DNA of 64,000 bases from Marivirga arenosa (GCF_030503875.2 NZ_CP129968.2:3250001-3314000), one strand, 5' to 3'; shown: positions 25,393 through 35,389, counted from the stretch's first letter. Notes: generated by a model not told the origin, from the letters alone. Numbers and translations: made by a program.

Positions 25393-26321
25393 GCATTATT
25401 GATATAATTTATATTTCGCATCAAACCAGAATACTTCGTTCTTTTAACCGCTGATTTTCGAAAGATTTCACTAAAGACTTCTTGCGTAAGCTCTTTCCAA
25501 TCTCTTGTATTCAATTCTTTAAGTTTGGAATGAGGTTTAAATAGGGGTTCTTGATGTGGTTTAGAAAATCTATTCCAAGGGCAGACATCCTGACAAATAT
25601 CACAGCCGAAAATCCAATCCTCCATTTGATTTGAAAACTGTGATGGAATCTCATCTTTTAATTCTATGGTAAGATAGGAGATACATTTTGAAGCATCAAT
25701 TACACCGTCCGCAACAATTGCATCAGTGGGGCAAGCGTCAATACATTTTGTACATGTACCACAGTAATCTTTTATTGGTCCGTCTTCTTCAAGTTCTAGA
25801 TCAATGATTAATTCTGCTAAAAAATAAAAACTCCCCCTTTGTTTATTAAGAAGTAAACTATTTTTACCTAACCAACCCAATCCACTTTTAGCAGCCCATT
25901 GTCGTTCCATGACTGGTGCAGAATCTACAAAAATTCTTCCATCAACCTCTCCTATCTCTTGGTGAATTCGGCTAATGAAATCTTTTAGCTTATCCTTTAT
26001 TACAAAATGGTAATCTTTCCCATATGCATATTTTGCAATTTTATAGGAATCACTTTTTGAAATATCTTCCTCAGGATAATAATTATACATTAAAGAAACC
26101 ACCGATTTAGCTCCTTCCACCAGCTTAGTAGGATCTAGTCTTTTATCGAAATGGTTTTCCATGTATTTCATTTTTCCATGGTATCCTTTCTTTAACCAGT
26201 TTTCTAATTTTGGAGCTTCTTCTTCTAGAAAACCAGCTTTTGATGTACCACAAAAGTCAAAGCCTAAATCTGAAGCAATGGATTTGATGAGCTTAGTATT
26301 TCTTTCTTTAAGGGATAACAT
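25389..26321 (-). CDS. queG: epoxyqueuosine reductase
   Basis: 310 residues. An N-terminal cobalamin-binding region ([30 protein letters not shown]; the second split as [14 protein letters not shown]) is followed by two 4Fe-4S clusters: [12 protein letters not shown] and [10 protein letters not shown]. QueG performs the last step of queuosine synthesis, reducing epoxyqueuosine in tRNA. The length is shorter than E. coli QueG because the C-terminal HEAT-like extension is reduced, common in Bacteroidota. Its ATG overlaps the ruvB stop by one base (TAATG), so the two are translationally coupled. queD at 5.2 kb supplies the early pathway. Confidence 0.94.
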   Translation of the reverse strand: MLSLKERNTKLIKSIASDLGFDFCGTSKAGFLEEEAPKLENWLKKGYHGKMKYMENHFDKRLDPTKLVEGAKSVVSLMYNYYPEEDISKSDSYKIAKYAYGKDYHFVIKDKLKDFISRIHQEIGEVDGRIFVDSAPVMERQWAAKSGLGWLGKNSLLLNKQRGSFYFLAELIIDLELEEDGPIKDYCGTCTKCIDACPTDAIVADGVIDASKCISYLTIELKDEIPSQFSNQMEDWIFGCDICQDVCPWNRFSKPHQEPLFKPHSKLKELNTRDWKELTQEVFSEIFRKSAVKRTKYSGLMRNINYINNA

Positions 26322-27349
26322 TAATCAAATAAACTACCAATTCTTCCAGGAGGAACACTTCCGATATGTTTATAGGCTAACTCAGTAGCTTGTCGACCTC
26401 TAGCAGTTCTTTTAAGATAACCCTCTTGAATAAGGAAAGGCTCATATACTTCTTCAATTGTATCCGCTTCCTCACCCACTGCTGTAGCGATGGTTCCAAG
26501 TCCAACCGGCCCACCTTTAAATTTATCAATAATAGTGGTCAAAATTCTATTATCCATTTCATCAAGACCGTGCTGATCTACATCCAAGGCATCTAATGCA
26601 ATTTCTGCTATTGATTTCGTAATCGTCCCATCTCCTTTAATTTCTGCAAAATCACGAGTTCTACGCAATAATGTATTCGCAATTCTAGGAGTTCCTCTAC
26701 TTCTTCTTGCAATTTCAAAGGCTGCATCTTCCTCCAAAGGGGTGTTCAAAATGGCGGCTGAACGTTTTATGATTTTCTTTAATAATTCAGCATCATAATA
26801 TTCCAACCTGGCATTAATACCAAAGCGGGCTCTCAATGGTGAAGTTAGTAATCCAGAGCGAGTAGTTGCTCCTATTAAAGTAAAAGGACTTAAGCTGATC
26901 TGAACAGACCTTGCATTGGGACCACTATCTAGCATGATGTCAATTCTGAAATCTTCCATGGCAGAATATAAATATTCCTCCACTACAGCATTTAATCTGT
27001 GGATCTCATCAATAAATAAAACATCTCCTTCCTCAAGATTAGTGAGCAATCCTGCTAAATCACCTGGCTTATCCAACACAGGGCCAGATGTTATTTTAAT
27101 ATTTGAATCTAATTCGTTGGCAATAATATGAGATAAAGTGGTTTTCCCTAAACCTGGAGGGCCATGTAGAAGAACATGATCCAAAGGTTCAGCCCGTTTC
27201 TTTGCTGCCATAACAAAAACCTGAATGTTATCTACAGTCTTTTGTTGACCTGTAAAATCACCAAATGACAGGGGTCTTAAAGCTTTTTCAAACTCCTTTT
27301 CCTCAGAGTTCATATTATCATCATCACCAGTCAAGAAATCTTCTCTCAT
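26321..27349 (-). CDS. ruvB: Holliday junction branch-migration ATPase
   Basis: 342 residues, the normal RuvB length. Walker [10 protein letters not shown], Walker [10 protein letters not shown], sensor 1 LIGATTRSG, the LRARFG arginine-finger region, [11 protein letters not shown] (sensor 2) and a C-terminal winged helix ending [13 protein letters not shown] are visible. RuvB hexamers drive branch migration with RuvA. ruvA is 20 kb away beside maeB and sprA, so ruvA and ruvB are not an operon here. First gene of the ruvB-queG pair. Confidence 0.97.
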   Translation of the reverse strand: MREDFLTGDDDNMNSEEKEFEKALRPLSFGDFTGQQKTVDNIQVFVMAAKKRAEPLDHVLLHGPPGLGKTTLSHIIANELDSNIKITSGPVLDKPGDLAGLLTNLEEGDVLFIDEIHRLNAVVEEYLYSAMEDFRIDIMLDSGPNARSVQISLSPFTLIGATTRSGLLTSPLRARFGINARLEYYDAELLKKIIKRSAAILNTPLEEDAAFEIARRSRGTPRIANTLLRRTRDFAEIKGDGTITKSIAEIALDALDVDQHGLDEMDNRILTTIIDKFKGGPVGLGTIATAVGEEADTIEEVYEPFLIQEGYLKRTARGRQATELAYKHIGSVPPGRIGSLFD

Positions 27350-27473
27350 ACCATTTTTAGATTTGTGGCAAGTTAATCAAAATTGAGCATTGAGATAAAT
27401 TAAAATTTACTCTTACTATAAATTTTGATTTATGGGTGGTATATTAAAATATAATTAGGCTTTAAATAAAGAA

Positions 27474-28202
27474 ATGAAATCGATGGAGGAAAACATCCAT
27501 AGCGGAAAAGGTTTTTTCGGAAGACAGCAGAATTACTTATCGGAATTTGTATATGGAGGAATAGATGGAAGTGTCACTACTTTTGCAGTTGTTGCTGGTG
27601 CTGTAGGAGCAGGACTAGATAATAGCATAATTATCATATTAGGATTTGCTAATTTGTTCGCTGATGGATTTTCCATGTCTATTGGTGCATATATGTCTGC
27701 TAAATCTGAAATACAGCATTTCGAAAAACAGAAAGCGATTGAGTATTGGGAAATAGAAAACTTACCTGAAACTGAAAAGCAAGAAATTAGAGATATCTAT
27801 ATTGATAAAGGATTTAAAGAACCATTATTAAGCCAAATTGTAGATGTAATTACAGAAGATAAAGACAGATGGGTGGATGTAATGATGAAAGATGAATTAG
27901 GCATAGTTAAAAATGATAAATCACCTTTTCAAATCGGACTATTTACTTTTGTTTCTTTTTTAATTATAGGATTAATTCCTCTTTTTGTTTTTGTAATAGA
28001 CTACTTTAATGTAAATGTTGATAACAAGTTTTTATGGTCCAGTTTAATGACTGCCATGGGATTTACTATTATAGGTTACTTAAAATCAAAAGTGACTAAT
28101 AACTCTATATGGAAAGGAATATTAGAAACTTTATTATTAGGTGGATTAGCGGCAGTTGTAGCTTATTTTGTAGGAGATTTCCTAGAACAAATAATAAACT
28201 GA
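27474..28202 (+). CDS. VIT1/CCC1-family metal transporter
   Basis: 242 residues. The N-terminal region with SEFVYGGIDGSVTTFAVVAGA (split: EFVYGGIDG, TTFAVVAGA) and the helix ADGFSMSIGAYMSAKSE are characteristic of the vacuolar iron transporter (VIT1/CCC1) family. A charged cytoplasmic segment (about 85-150) and three more membrane helices follow. The family exports Fe(II) or Mn(II) from the cytoplasm. Another ATG lies three codons further. The next gene, a small cupin, starts 7 nt after the stop, so they form an operon. Confidence 0.87.
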   Translation: MKSMEENIHSGKGFFGRQQNYLSEFVYGGIDGSVTTFAVVAGAVGAGLDNSIIIILGFANLFADGFSMSIGAYMSAKSEIQHFEKQKAIEYWEIENLPETEKQEIRDIYIDKGFKEPLLSQIVDVITEDKDRWVDVMMKDELGIVKNDKSPFQIGLFTFVSFLIIGLIPLFVFVIDYFNVNVDNKFLWSSLMTAMGFTIIGYLKSKVTNNSIWKGILETLLLGGLAAVVAYFVGDFLEQIIN

Positions 28203-28209
28203 AATAAGT

Positions 28210-28503
28210 ATGAAGTACATAAAAGAATTACATGAGAAAAATAAAGGTGTCTCTGCTAAACCGATTTTTAAAAGCAGTTTAGGAGGTAATACCACATCAA
28301 TTCAGTTATTGAATAATGAAAAGCTAAAAGAACATAGCTCTAAAACAGATGCACTTTTAATCTGCATTGAAGGCAAGGTTTTATATCAAGATGAGGACAA
28401 CAATAAATATGAACTAAAGTCAGGAAATTATGTCGAAATCAAATCTAATGTAAAACATGAGCTAGAGTCTATACTAGAAAGTCACTTGATCTTGATAAAA
28501 TAA
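28210..28503 (+). CDS. small cupin-domain protein
   Basis: 97 residues forming one cupin barrel: DALLICIEGKVLYQDEDNN in the first motif region (split: LICIEGKVLYQ, EDNNKYEL) and LKSGNYVEIKSNVKHELES in the second, with a single conserved-type His. The usual two-His metal site of motif 1 is not evident, so it may be a binding rather than catalytic cupin. The 7-nt gap from the transporter gene suggests linked expression, for example a metal or small-molecule sensor, but this is inference. Confidence 0.7.
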   Translation: MKYIKELHEKNKGVSAKPIFKSSLGGNTTSIQLLNNEKLKEHSSKTDALLICIEGKVLYQDEDNNKYELKSGNYVEIKSNVKHELESILESHLILIK

Positions 28504-28506
28504 TCC

Positions 28507-28541
28507 AAAAAAGGAGATTATATAAAACTGTCTCCTTTTTT
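28507..28541. terminator. terminator between the cupin gene and manC, possibly bidirectional
   Basis: Perfect 11-bp stem (AAAAAAGGAGA with TCTCCTTTTTT) and a 13-nt loop. It has A-rich and T-rich sides and lies between convergent genes, overlapping the last codons of manC. Confidence 0.8.
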
Positions 28542-29591
28542 AAGTTTAACAGAATTTACAATTTCTTTAATTTCTTTTTCTGCGTCTTTTTTACAGATTA
28601 GGATTATTCCATTTTCTTCTGCTACTAAAAAATCATGTAAATCTTGGATAACCACTAGATCACTTCTATCAGTTGTCACTATATTACCTGTAGAATTAAA
28701 ACTCATTACATTTTCATCTAAGGCATTATCATATTTATCCTTTTCTCTAATCTCATGAAGGCTTTCCCAATTCCCTAAGTCTGACCAACCGATATCTGTT
28801 AATAAAACCTTTACATTATCAGCTTTTTCCATAACGCCAAAATCTATGGAAATATTAGGGCTATGAGAATAGGCCTTATTTACAAATAGCCTCTCATTTG
28901 AACTGTAGTATTGAGTATTCCCCTCATTAAAAATTTCAGCTAAATCAGGTAAATACTCCTCAAATGCCTTTAAAATGCTTTTAGCTGACCAGATGAAAAT
29001 ACCTGCATTCCATACAAAATCTCCACTTTCTATAAACTTCTTAGCTAAGCCAATTTCTGGCTTTTCAGTAAAAGTTTTTACTTTCTTTATTGTAGCTGAA
29101 TCTGGAATATATTGAATATATCCATAACCTGTTTCAGGTCTGTTTGGATGCATGCCCAATGTAATAAGCTGATCATTTTTAGAAGCACTATCTAAGGCTA
29201 CTGCAACTGATTGTAGAAAAATATCCTCTTTTAATATTAAATGATCTGCAGGAGCAATTACCATATTCGCATCTGGATTTTTACTCGCTATTTTGTAGCT
29301 AGCGTATGCAATACAAGGAGCTGTATTTCTTTTATACGGTTCCAGTAATAATTGATCACTACCAATCCCTTTGATTTGGTCTTTTACGATTCCTTCATAA
29401 TCCTTATTAGTAACTATAAAGATATTTTCTCTAGGAAACTTAGATAAAAACCTCTCATAAGTCATTTGAAGTAGCGTTTTTCCAACCCCTAGTATATCAT
29501 GAAATTGTTTTGGTTTAGTAGATGTACTAACTGGCCATAAACGCGTACCTGTTCCGCCAGCCATTATAATTACATAATTATTATTGTTCAT
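28518..29591 (-). CDS. manC: mannose-1-phosphate guanylyltransferase
   Basis: 357 residues. The N-terminal nucleotide-binding signature AGGTGTRLWPVSTSTKPKQF (residues about 12-31) and the FTEKP sugar-phosphate motif, VWNAGIFIW and WSDLGNWESLHE are typical of GDP-mannose pyrophosphorylases. The fused isomerase domain of long ManC/AlgA proteins is absent, as usual in this phylum. The product GDP-mannose feeds surface polysaccharide or glycoprotein glycans. It has its own promoter and is not clustered with other sugar-nucleotide genes. Confidence 0.92.
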   Translation of the reverse strand: MNNNNYVIIMAGGTGTRLWPVSTSTKPKQFHDILGVGKTLLQMTYERFLSKFPRENIFIVTNKDYEGIVKDQIKGIGSDQLLLEPYKRNTAPCIAYASYKIASKNPDANMVIAPADHLILKEDIFLQSVAVALDSASKNDQLITLGMHPNRPETGYGYIQYIPDSATIKKVKTFTEKPEIGLAKKFIESGDFVWNAGIFIWSAKSILKAFEEYLPDLAEIFNEGNTQYYSSNERLFVNKAYSHSPNISIDFGVMEKADNVKVLLTDIGWSDLGNWESLHEIREKDKYDNALDENVMSFNSTGNIVTTDRSDLVVIQDLHDFLVAEENGIILICKKDAEKEIKEIVNSVKLKKGDSFI

Positions 29592-29722
29592 AGAGTTTAT
29601 GGTTCTGAGATGAGCTAAAAATCAAAATAAGAGAAAAAACGAGTTGATTTTATAGCATCAGTAAGCTTAACGCTTAGACTGAAAAATAAGTTGTATCATG
29701 AAAATTCATGAGCTCAAAACTG

Positions 29723-29751
29723 CAAAATTATATATAAAAATTAAAAGTCAA
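29723..29751 (-). promoter_or_regulatory. promoter of manC
   Basis: On the minus strand, TTG (29751-29749), 18 nt, then TAATTTTG (29730-29723). Transcription would start near 29717, leaving a ~125-nt leader. That leader includes two small inverted repeats: TCATGAA/TTCATGA at 29696-29711, and TAAGC/GCTTA around 29663-29677. Confidence 0.55.
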
Positions 29752-29922
29752 CTTGCGATACATATTTTTTAAATTCACTTTAAACAGAGTAAACCAATTA
29801 TTACCCTTCGAAAATGATTATTTCGCGCATTACCTTACACTAAGATGAAATATAATATGACAGTTTTCGCTTATACTTTTTAATAATTTTTACTAAATTC
29901 AAAGTATCTCATAATTAGACAT

Positions 29923-29930
29923 TAACTTTG
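29923..29930 (+). promoter_or_regulatory. candidate -7 promoter element for recQ
   Basis: TAACTTTG matches TAnnTTTG, 60 nt before the recQ ATG. No TTG is found at the -33 position. Confidence 0.38.
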
Positions 29931-29990
29931 AGATAACATTAGCAAATAGAAGAAAAAGTAAAGTTAAAATAAGCAATTTGTGCTAAAGAG

Positions 29991-32168
29991 ATGATAGAAG
30001 AGCAAGAAGCTACTTTAAAACAAAAATTAAAAGAGGTATTTGGATATAATCAATTCAGAGGAAATCAGGAATTGATTATGCAAAATATAATAAAAGGCCA
30101 TAATACTTTTGTTATTATGCCTACAGGAGCAGGTAAATCCCTTTGTTATCAATTACCTGCCATTGCCCAAGAAGGAACAGCATTAGTGGTTTCACCCCTG
30201 ATTGCCCTAATGAAAAACCAAGTTGACACTTTGGTAGCCTTAGGTGTGAATGCGGCATTTTTAAATTCAACCCTAACAAAAACAGAAACTAAAAGGGTGA
30301 AAAAAGAAGTAATGAGTGGAGACTTAAAACTTCTTTATGTAGCACCCGAATCTTTAACGAAAGAAGAAAACGTTGAATTTCTTAAGCAAGCAAACATATC
30401 ATTTGCTGCTATTGATGAGGCTCACTGTATTTCAGAATGGGGTCATGATTTCCGTCCAGAATACAGAAAGATTAAATCGATCCTTCAGCAGATTTCTAAT
30501 ATTCCAATAATTGCATTAACTGCAACCGCTACTCCAAAAGTGCAACTTGATATACAGAAGAATCTTAATATGGAGGAGGCTAATGTATTCAAATCTTCCT
30601 TCAACAGAGAAAATCTCTATTATGAAGTTCGCCCTAAAAATCAGGCGAAAAAGCAGCTTATAAGATTTTTGAATGAACGGAAAGGAAAATGTGGTGTAAT
30701 CTATTGCCTTAGTAGAAAAAAGGTTGAAGAAATTGCAGAATTCCTGAATGTTAATGGCTTTAATGCAGCTCCATATCATGCTGGATTAGAAAGTGGTGCT
30801 AGAATGAAAAACCAGGACGACTTTCTAAATGAAGATGTTGACATCATTGTTGCTACAATTGCATTTGGAATGGGTATAGATAAACCTGACGTTCGTTTTG
30901 TAATTCATTATGACACTCCAAAATCAGTAGAAGGCTATTATCAAGAAACGGGTAGAGCTGGTAGAGATGGCTTAGTAGGTGATTGCTTAATGTTTTACAG
31001 CTATAACGATATCTTAAAGCTTGAAAAGTTTAATAAAGACAAGCCAGTAACAGAAAAAGAAAATGCAAAACTCTTATTAGAGGAAATGTCTTCTTATGCT
31101 GAATCATCAGTTTGTAGAAGAAAACAGTTACTTCATTATTTCGGTGAAGAATTTGGTGATTACTGTGGTAAATGTGATAATTGCTTACATCCTAAAGAGA
31201 AATTTGAAGCTAAGGAAGAAATGATAACAGTTTTAAAAACTGTAAAACTCACGAAAGAACGTTTCGGAATTAATCATTTAGTAAATGTAATAAGAGGCTC
31301 AAATGATCAATATGTTACCAGCTACGGACACAATGAGCTTGAAGTTCATGGAGTAGGCTCTGATAAAGATCTAGAGTTTTGGAAATCTGTAATCAGACAA
31401 ACCATGCTTTATGGATACCTTGAAAAAGACATTGAAAATATTGGAGTCCTTAAATTAAATGATGCAGGAAAGAAATTTTTAGAAGCCCCTACTGATATTC
31501 AATTCACAGTTAATCATGTTTATACGGATGATGGAGACGAAGACCAAATAGAAAAAGAAACCGTTTCAGCCAATTCATTTGATGAAACATTATTTTCTCA
31601 ATTAAAAGCTTTACGGAAGAAGGTTGCAAAGTCTAAAAATCTTCCTCCATATGTAATTTTCCAAGATCCATCTTTGGAAGAAATGGCTACAACCTACCCT
31701 ACCACTCAGGATGAACTTGCAGCAGTGAATGGTGTAGGTTTAGGAAAAGTCAGAAAATTCGGAAAACCTTTTATGGAGCTTATAAAAGAGTATGTGGATG
31801 AAAATGACATTATAACAGCAGCAGATGTAATGGTGAAATCATCTGTTAACAAGTCAAAAATGAAAATCTTCATCATTCAGCAGGTTGATAAAAAAATCGA
31901 CCTTGAAGAAATTGCTGAAATGAAAGACATATCCTTTGAGGAGTTGATAGATGAAATTGAACTAATCTGCTATTCAGGTACAACCTTAAATCTGGATTAT
32001 TACTTAAATCAAATCATTGATGATGAAAAGCAAGAAGAAATTATGGATTATTTCTTGTCTTCAGAATCAGACAGCATAGATGATGCAATGGATGAGTTTG
32101 AAGATGAATTCAGTGAAGAAGATTTAAGGCTGATGAGAATTAAGTTTTTATCAACTTACGCAAACTAA
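29991..32168 (+). CDS. recQ: ATP-dependent DNA helicase RecQ
   Basis: 725 residues. Helicase motifs: FRGNQELIMQN (motif 0), PTGAGKSLCYQLPA (I), IDEAHCISEWGHDFRPEY (II, DEAH), LTATATP (III), and QETGRAGRDG (VI). The zinc-binding region shows CRRKQLLHYFGEEF and CGKCDNC, and the RQC winged helix follows. An HRDC domain lies at about 540-620 (AAVNGVGLGKVRKFG) and a ~100-residue acidic C-terminal extension follows. RecQ unwinds forks and recombination intermediates. A terminator follows; purD lies 92 nt beyond. Confidence 0.95.
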   Translation: MIEEQEATLKQKLKEVFGYNQFRGNQELIMQNIIKGHNTFVIMPTGAGKSLCYQLPAIAQEGTALVVSPLIALMKNQVDTLVALGVNAAFLNSTLTKTETKRVKKEVMSGDLKLLYVAPESLTKEENVEFLKQANISFAAIDEAHCISEWGHDFRPEYRKIKSILQQISNIPIIALTATATPKVQLDIQKNLNMEEANVFKSSFNRENLYYEVRPKNQAKKQLIRFLNERKGKCGVIYCLSRKKVEEIAEFLNVNGFNAAPYHAGLESGARMKNQDDFLNEDVDIIVATIAFGMGIDKPDVRFVIHYDTPKSVEGYYQETGRAGRDGLVGDCLMFYSYNDILKLEKFNKDKPVTEKENAKLLLEEMSSYAESSVCRRKQLLHYFGEEFGDYCGKCDNCLHPKEKFEAKEEMITVLKTVKLTKERFGINHLVNVIRGSNDQYVTSYGHNELEVHGVGSDKDLEFWKSVIRQTMLYGYLEKDIENIGVLKLNDAGKKFLEAPTDIQFTVNHVYTDDGDEDQIEKETVSANSFDETLFSQLKALRKKVAKSKNLPPYVIFQDPSLEEMATTYPTTQDELAAVNGVGLGKVRKFGKPFMELIKEYVDENDIITAADVMVKSSVNKSKMKIFIIQQVDKKIDLEEIAEMKDISFEELIDEIELICYSGTTLNLDYYLNQIIDDEKQEEIMDYFLSSESDSIDDAMDEFEDEFSEEDLRLMRIKFLSTYAN

Positions 32169-32172
32169 TTGC

Positions 32173-32201
32173 TGTCCTAGTTAAATCTGGGACATTTTTT
32201 T
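32173..32201 (+). terminator. Rho-independent terminator after recQ
   Basis: 8-bp stem TGTCCTAG / CTGGGACA (one G-U pair), 6-nt loop, followed by seven T. Confidence 0.85.
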
Positions 32202-32260
32202 CATTAGTTTTACTATTAAAATCTCATCCATAATAGGATGACTAAATTAGAACAAAATAG

Positions 32261-33544
32261 ATGAATATATTAGTACTAGGCTCTGGAGGCAGAGAATATG
32301 TTTTTACTGAAAAAATTAAGGAAAGCGAGAACTGCGGGAATTTGTTTGTAGCACCAGGTAATGCGGGAACTGCTCAAATTGCTAAAAATATTGATATTAA
32401 CCCCACCGACTTTGATAATATTGCTGATTTCTGCTTGAAAGAAAATATATCTATGGTAGTTGTAGGACCTGAGGCTCCATTAGTAGCAGGAATTACGGAT
32501 TACTTTTCTGAAAAAGAAGAATTAAGGAATATCCAAGTAATAGGACCAGGAAAAGAAGGTGCTAATTTGGAGGGGAGTAAAGAATTTGCAAAAAGCTTTA
32601 TGCAAAGACATAATATCCCAACAGCAGCTTATGCAAGTTTCGAACAAGCTACCTTATCAGAAGGACTCAATTACTTAAAATCTTTAAATCCACCATACGT
32701 ACTGAAAGCAGATGGACTTGCAGGTGGAAAAGGAGTGGTAATCTGTGAGAATTTAAAAACTGCTGAAAAAACTTTAACAGAAATGCTTCAGGACAAAAAA
32801 TTCGGTGAAGCTAGCAGTAAAGTAGTTATTGAGGAATTCCTGAATGGTATAGAATTATCCGTATTCGTTTTAACTGATGGCAAAAATTATAAAGTTTTAC
32901 CAGCTGCTAAAGATTACAAAAGAATAGGAGAAGGTGATACTGGCCTAAATACTGGAGGAATGGGAGCTATTTCGCCAGTGAAATTTGCTGATGCTGATTT
33001 CATGCAAAAAGTAGAATCTAAAATCATAAACCCTACAATAAAAGGCTTAAAGAAAGATAAAATTAATTATCAAGGTTTTATTTTTATTGGCTTAATGAAT
33101 GTGGCAGGCGAACCTTATGTTATTGAATATAATGTAAGAATGGGAGATCCTGAAACCCAGGTAGTATTAGCCAGATTAGAAAGTGATCTTTTGAAGTCAT
33201 TTGAAAGTTTAAGATCTAAATCACTACATAAGGAAGAATTTAAAATAAGTGATAATACAGCAGCAACTGTTGTATTAGTAGCAGGAGGATATCCTGAAAG
33301 TTATCAAAAAGGCAAAGTCATAAAGGGACTTAATGAAGTTGAAAATGCTAAAGTTTTCCATGCAGGCACCTCTTCTAAAGATGGAGAAGTAGTAACAGCG
33401 GGTGGAAGAGTATTAGCCATTACAGGCATGGGTGAAGATTTAAAATCAGCCCTAAAGAAGGCCTATGATGGTGCTAATAAAGTTTGCTGGGATGACATTT
33501 ATTACAGAAAAGATATTGGCCAAGATTTATTGGCTCTAGAATAG
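32261..33544 (+). CDS. purD: phosphoribosylamine-glycine ligase (GAR synthetase)
   Basis: 427 residues. The N-terminal VLGSGGREY motif, the ATP-grasp core with YVLKADGLAGGKGVVI, GIELSVFVLTDG, GLNTGGMGAISP, and EYNVRMGDPETQ mark PurD clearly. It joins 5-phosphoribosylamine with glycine in purine synthesis. An inverted repeat TCATCC/GGATGA (32224-32241) lies 19 nt upstream of the ATG. No other purine gene is adjacent. Confidence 0.96.
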   Translation: MNILVLGSGGREYVFTEKIKESENCGNLFVAPGNAGTAQIAKNIDINPTDFDNIADFCLKENISMVVVGPEAPLVAGITDYFSEKEELRNIQVIGPGKEGANLEGSKEFAKSFMQRHNIPTAAYASFEQATLSEGLNYLKSLNPPYVLKADGLAGGKGVVICENLKTAEKTLTEMLQDKKFGEASSKVVIEEFLNGIELSVFVLTDGKNYKVLPAAKDYKRIGEGDTGLNTGGMGAISPVKFADADFMQKVESKIINPTIKGLKKDKINYQGFIFIGLMNVAGEPYVIEYNVRMGDPETQVVLARLESDLLKSFESLRSKSLHKEEFKISDNTAATVVLVAGGYPESYQKGKVIKGLNEVENAKVFHAGTSSKDGEVVTAGGRVLAITGMGEDLKSALKKAYDGANKVCWDDIYYRKDIGQDLLALE

Positions 33545-33641
33545 AGATTAATGAATATCCCTCTACTTGTCTTTTGAGGAAAAGGTATTCAGAATAATCA
33601 ATGTATAACACTGCATTAAGCAGTTAAAAATAAAATATAGT

Positions 33642-34889
33642 ATGGGATGCTCATCATGTGGTACTAAAAATAAAGAAGGAGCCACTAGTGGTTGCCAGAA
33701 CAATGGAGGTTGTAGCACGGGAGGATGTAATAAAATGAATTCTTTCGATTGGTTGTCCAATATGGATTTCCCTAATTATGATAACTTCGATGTAGTTGAA
33801 GTTAAATTTAAGGGTGGTAGAAAAGAATTCTTTAGGAATATACATAATCTTGACTTAGTAACAGGCGATCCAGTGGTGGTGGATGTCCCAAATGGACACC
33901 ACATTGGTTATATTTCTATGCAAGGCGAGTTAGTACGCTTACAAATGCAGAAGAAAAAAGTTAAGAATGATGATGAAATAAAAGCCGTTTACCGTGTTGC
34001 TACTGATAAAGACCTTGAAAAATGGTATGAAGTCCAGAACAGGGAAATGCCTACTATGTACAAGGCAAGAGAAGTTATTCAAGAGCTTAAATTAAAAATG
34101 AAGCTCTCTGATGTTGAATATCAAGCTGATAATTCGAAAGCAACCTTCTTTTACTCAGCTGAAGAAAGAGTTGATTTCCGTGAATTAATCAAAAAACTTG
34201 CTAGCGAATTCAAAATCAGAGTTGAGATGAGACAAATCTCCTTACGTCAGGAAGCTGGCAGATTAGGGGGTATTGGAAGTTGTGGAAGAGAATTATGTTG
34301 TAGCACTTGGCTTACAGACTTTAAAAGTGTTTCTACTAGCGCAGCCAGATATCAAAACCTGTCTTTAAACCCAAGTAAGTTATCTGGTCAATGCGGAAGG
34401 CTTAAATGTTGTCTTAATTATGAGCTAGATACCTATATGGATGCATTAAGTAACATCCCTGAGGTGGAAAAGCCAATTCAAACTAAAAAAGGCACTTTGA
34501 CTCTTCAGAAGACTGACATATTCAGGAAAATTATGTGGTTTAGTTATTCTGAAGACAATATTTGGCATCCTGTAAAAGTAGAAAGGGTAAGCGAAATTAT
34601 TGCACTGAATAAACAAGGTGAAAAACCAGACACTTTGATGGAAGACGTGCTTGAAATTGAAGACTCAGTGCAGATTAATAGCGATTTAATAAAACTAGAC
34701 CGGAAGTTTACAAAGCCCAAAAAGAAAAAGAAGAAAAGCGGAAAATTCAGACCAAATAAGGTGAAAGCTGTAGAAAAGACTATAAACCAAACCAATAAAG
34801 ACAAGTCTCAAGCGAAACCTAAAAAACATAAAAACAAGAAAAAGTTTAATAAAAACAGAAACCCACAAAATAAAAATAAGAAAGATTGA
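33642..34889 (+). CDS. ricT: PSP1-domain protein, RicT/YaaT type, with Cys-rich N-terminus
   Basis: 415 residues. The PSP1 core carries the Cys motifs seen in RicT: GSCGRELCCSTWL and GQCGRLKCCLNYE. In Bacillus subtilis the Ric complex holds 4Fe-4S clusters and promotes mRNA maturation (established). In addition, the first ~30 residues contain five Cys (CSSCG, SGCQ, GGCSTGGC), and the last ~70 are a Lys/Asn-rich basic tail that could bind RNA. The stop overlaps the gldH ATG by one base (TGATG), a coupling common in Bacteroidota. The RicA and RicF partners are not visible nearby. Confidence 0.88.
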   Translation: MGCSSCGTKNKEGATSGCQNNGGCSTGGCNKMNSFDWLSNMDFPNYDNFDVVEVKFKGGRKEFFRNIHNLDLVTGDPVVVDVPNGHHIGYISMQGELVRLQMQKKKVKNDDEIKAVYRVATDKDLEKWYEVQNREMPTMYKAREVIQELKLKMKLSDVEYQADNSKATFFYSAEERVDFRELIKKLASEFKIRVEMRQISLRQEAGRLGGIGSCGRELCCSTWLTDFKSVSTSAARYQNLSLNPSKLSGQCGRLKCCLNYELDTYMDALSNIPEVEKPIQTKKGTLTLQKTDIFRKIMWFSYSEDNIWHPVKVERVSEIIALNKQGEKPDTLMEDVLEIEDSVQINSDLIKLDRKFTKPKKKKKKSGKFRPNKVKAVEKTINQTNKDKSQAKPKKHKNKKKFNKNRNPQNKNKKD

Positions 34890-35353
34890 TGAGGTTTATT
34901 TATATTATTTCAGCCATAATATTATTCACTTCGGCTTGTACTGAAGATAGATATTTTGAGGAAAATATTGATTTCACCGACAGAAGTTGGAATATGCAGG
35001 ATTCCGTTCTATTTCAATTTGAAATTGACAGTATAGAACTCCCCTACAGAGTTAAACTCAATTTAAGAAACACAATGGATTATCCCTACAGGAATATATA
35101 TGTCCAATATTATCTAAAAGATTCAAGTGAAATTCTAAATGAAAATCTTCAAAATATAAAGCTATTTGAAGCCAAAACAGGAAAACCTTTTGGTGATAGA
35201 CAAAGTGAAATATATTCCCATCAATTATTAATTCAGGATTCCGTTTATTTCCCCAAAAAAGGAAAATATACTATTCAACTAGAGCAATATATGCGTGAAA
35301 AAGAATTAGAAGGAATAGTTTCTGCGGGAATTAAGATTGAGCAATTAAAATAA
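34889..35353 (+). CDS. gldH: gliding-motility lipoprotein GldH
   Basis: 154 residues from ATG 34889 (a TTG one codon earlier is possible). The signal ends in a lipobox (LFTSAC, Cys about 17). The body contains NIDFTDRSWNMQDS, RNTMDYPYRNIYVQYY and KKGKYTIQLEQYMRE, characteristic of GldH. GldH is required for gliding and surface chitinase secretion in Flavobacterium johnsoniae (established). Together with sprA in this window it supports a working gliding/T9SS system. It is translationally coupled to ricT. Confidence 0.9.
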   Translation: MRFIYIISAIILFTSACTEDRYFEENIDFTDRSWNMQDSVLFQFEIDSIELPYRVKLNLRNTMDYPYRNIYVQYYLKDSSEILNENLQNIKLFEAKTGKPFGDRQSEIYSHQLLIQDSVYFPKKGKYTIQLEQYMREKELEGIVSAGIKIEQLK

Positions 35354-35389
35354 TTTGATTGCTTTATCTTTATTATATTTAATACTCGA

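Larger units (their letters stand above)
29592..29990. other. 399-nt divergent intergenic region manC/recQ
   Basis: The longest gene-free stretch of the window. It holds the manC promoter and leader (left half) and a candidate recQ -7 element (29923-29930). I see no ORF of substance, tRNA or terminator, and only short inverted repeats. Confidence 0.6.

Noticed and set aside
29899..29937. Interlocked TCAAAGT/ACTTTGA repeat upstream of recQ
   Set aside because: The arms are short, AT-rich and overlap the candidate promoter element; not stronger than chance.
24583..32240. Shared CCATAATAGGAT 12-mer after the NamZ-like gene and before purD
   Set aside because: A short AT-rich match is expected by chance in 64 kb; flanks do not match.
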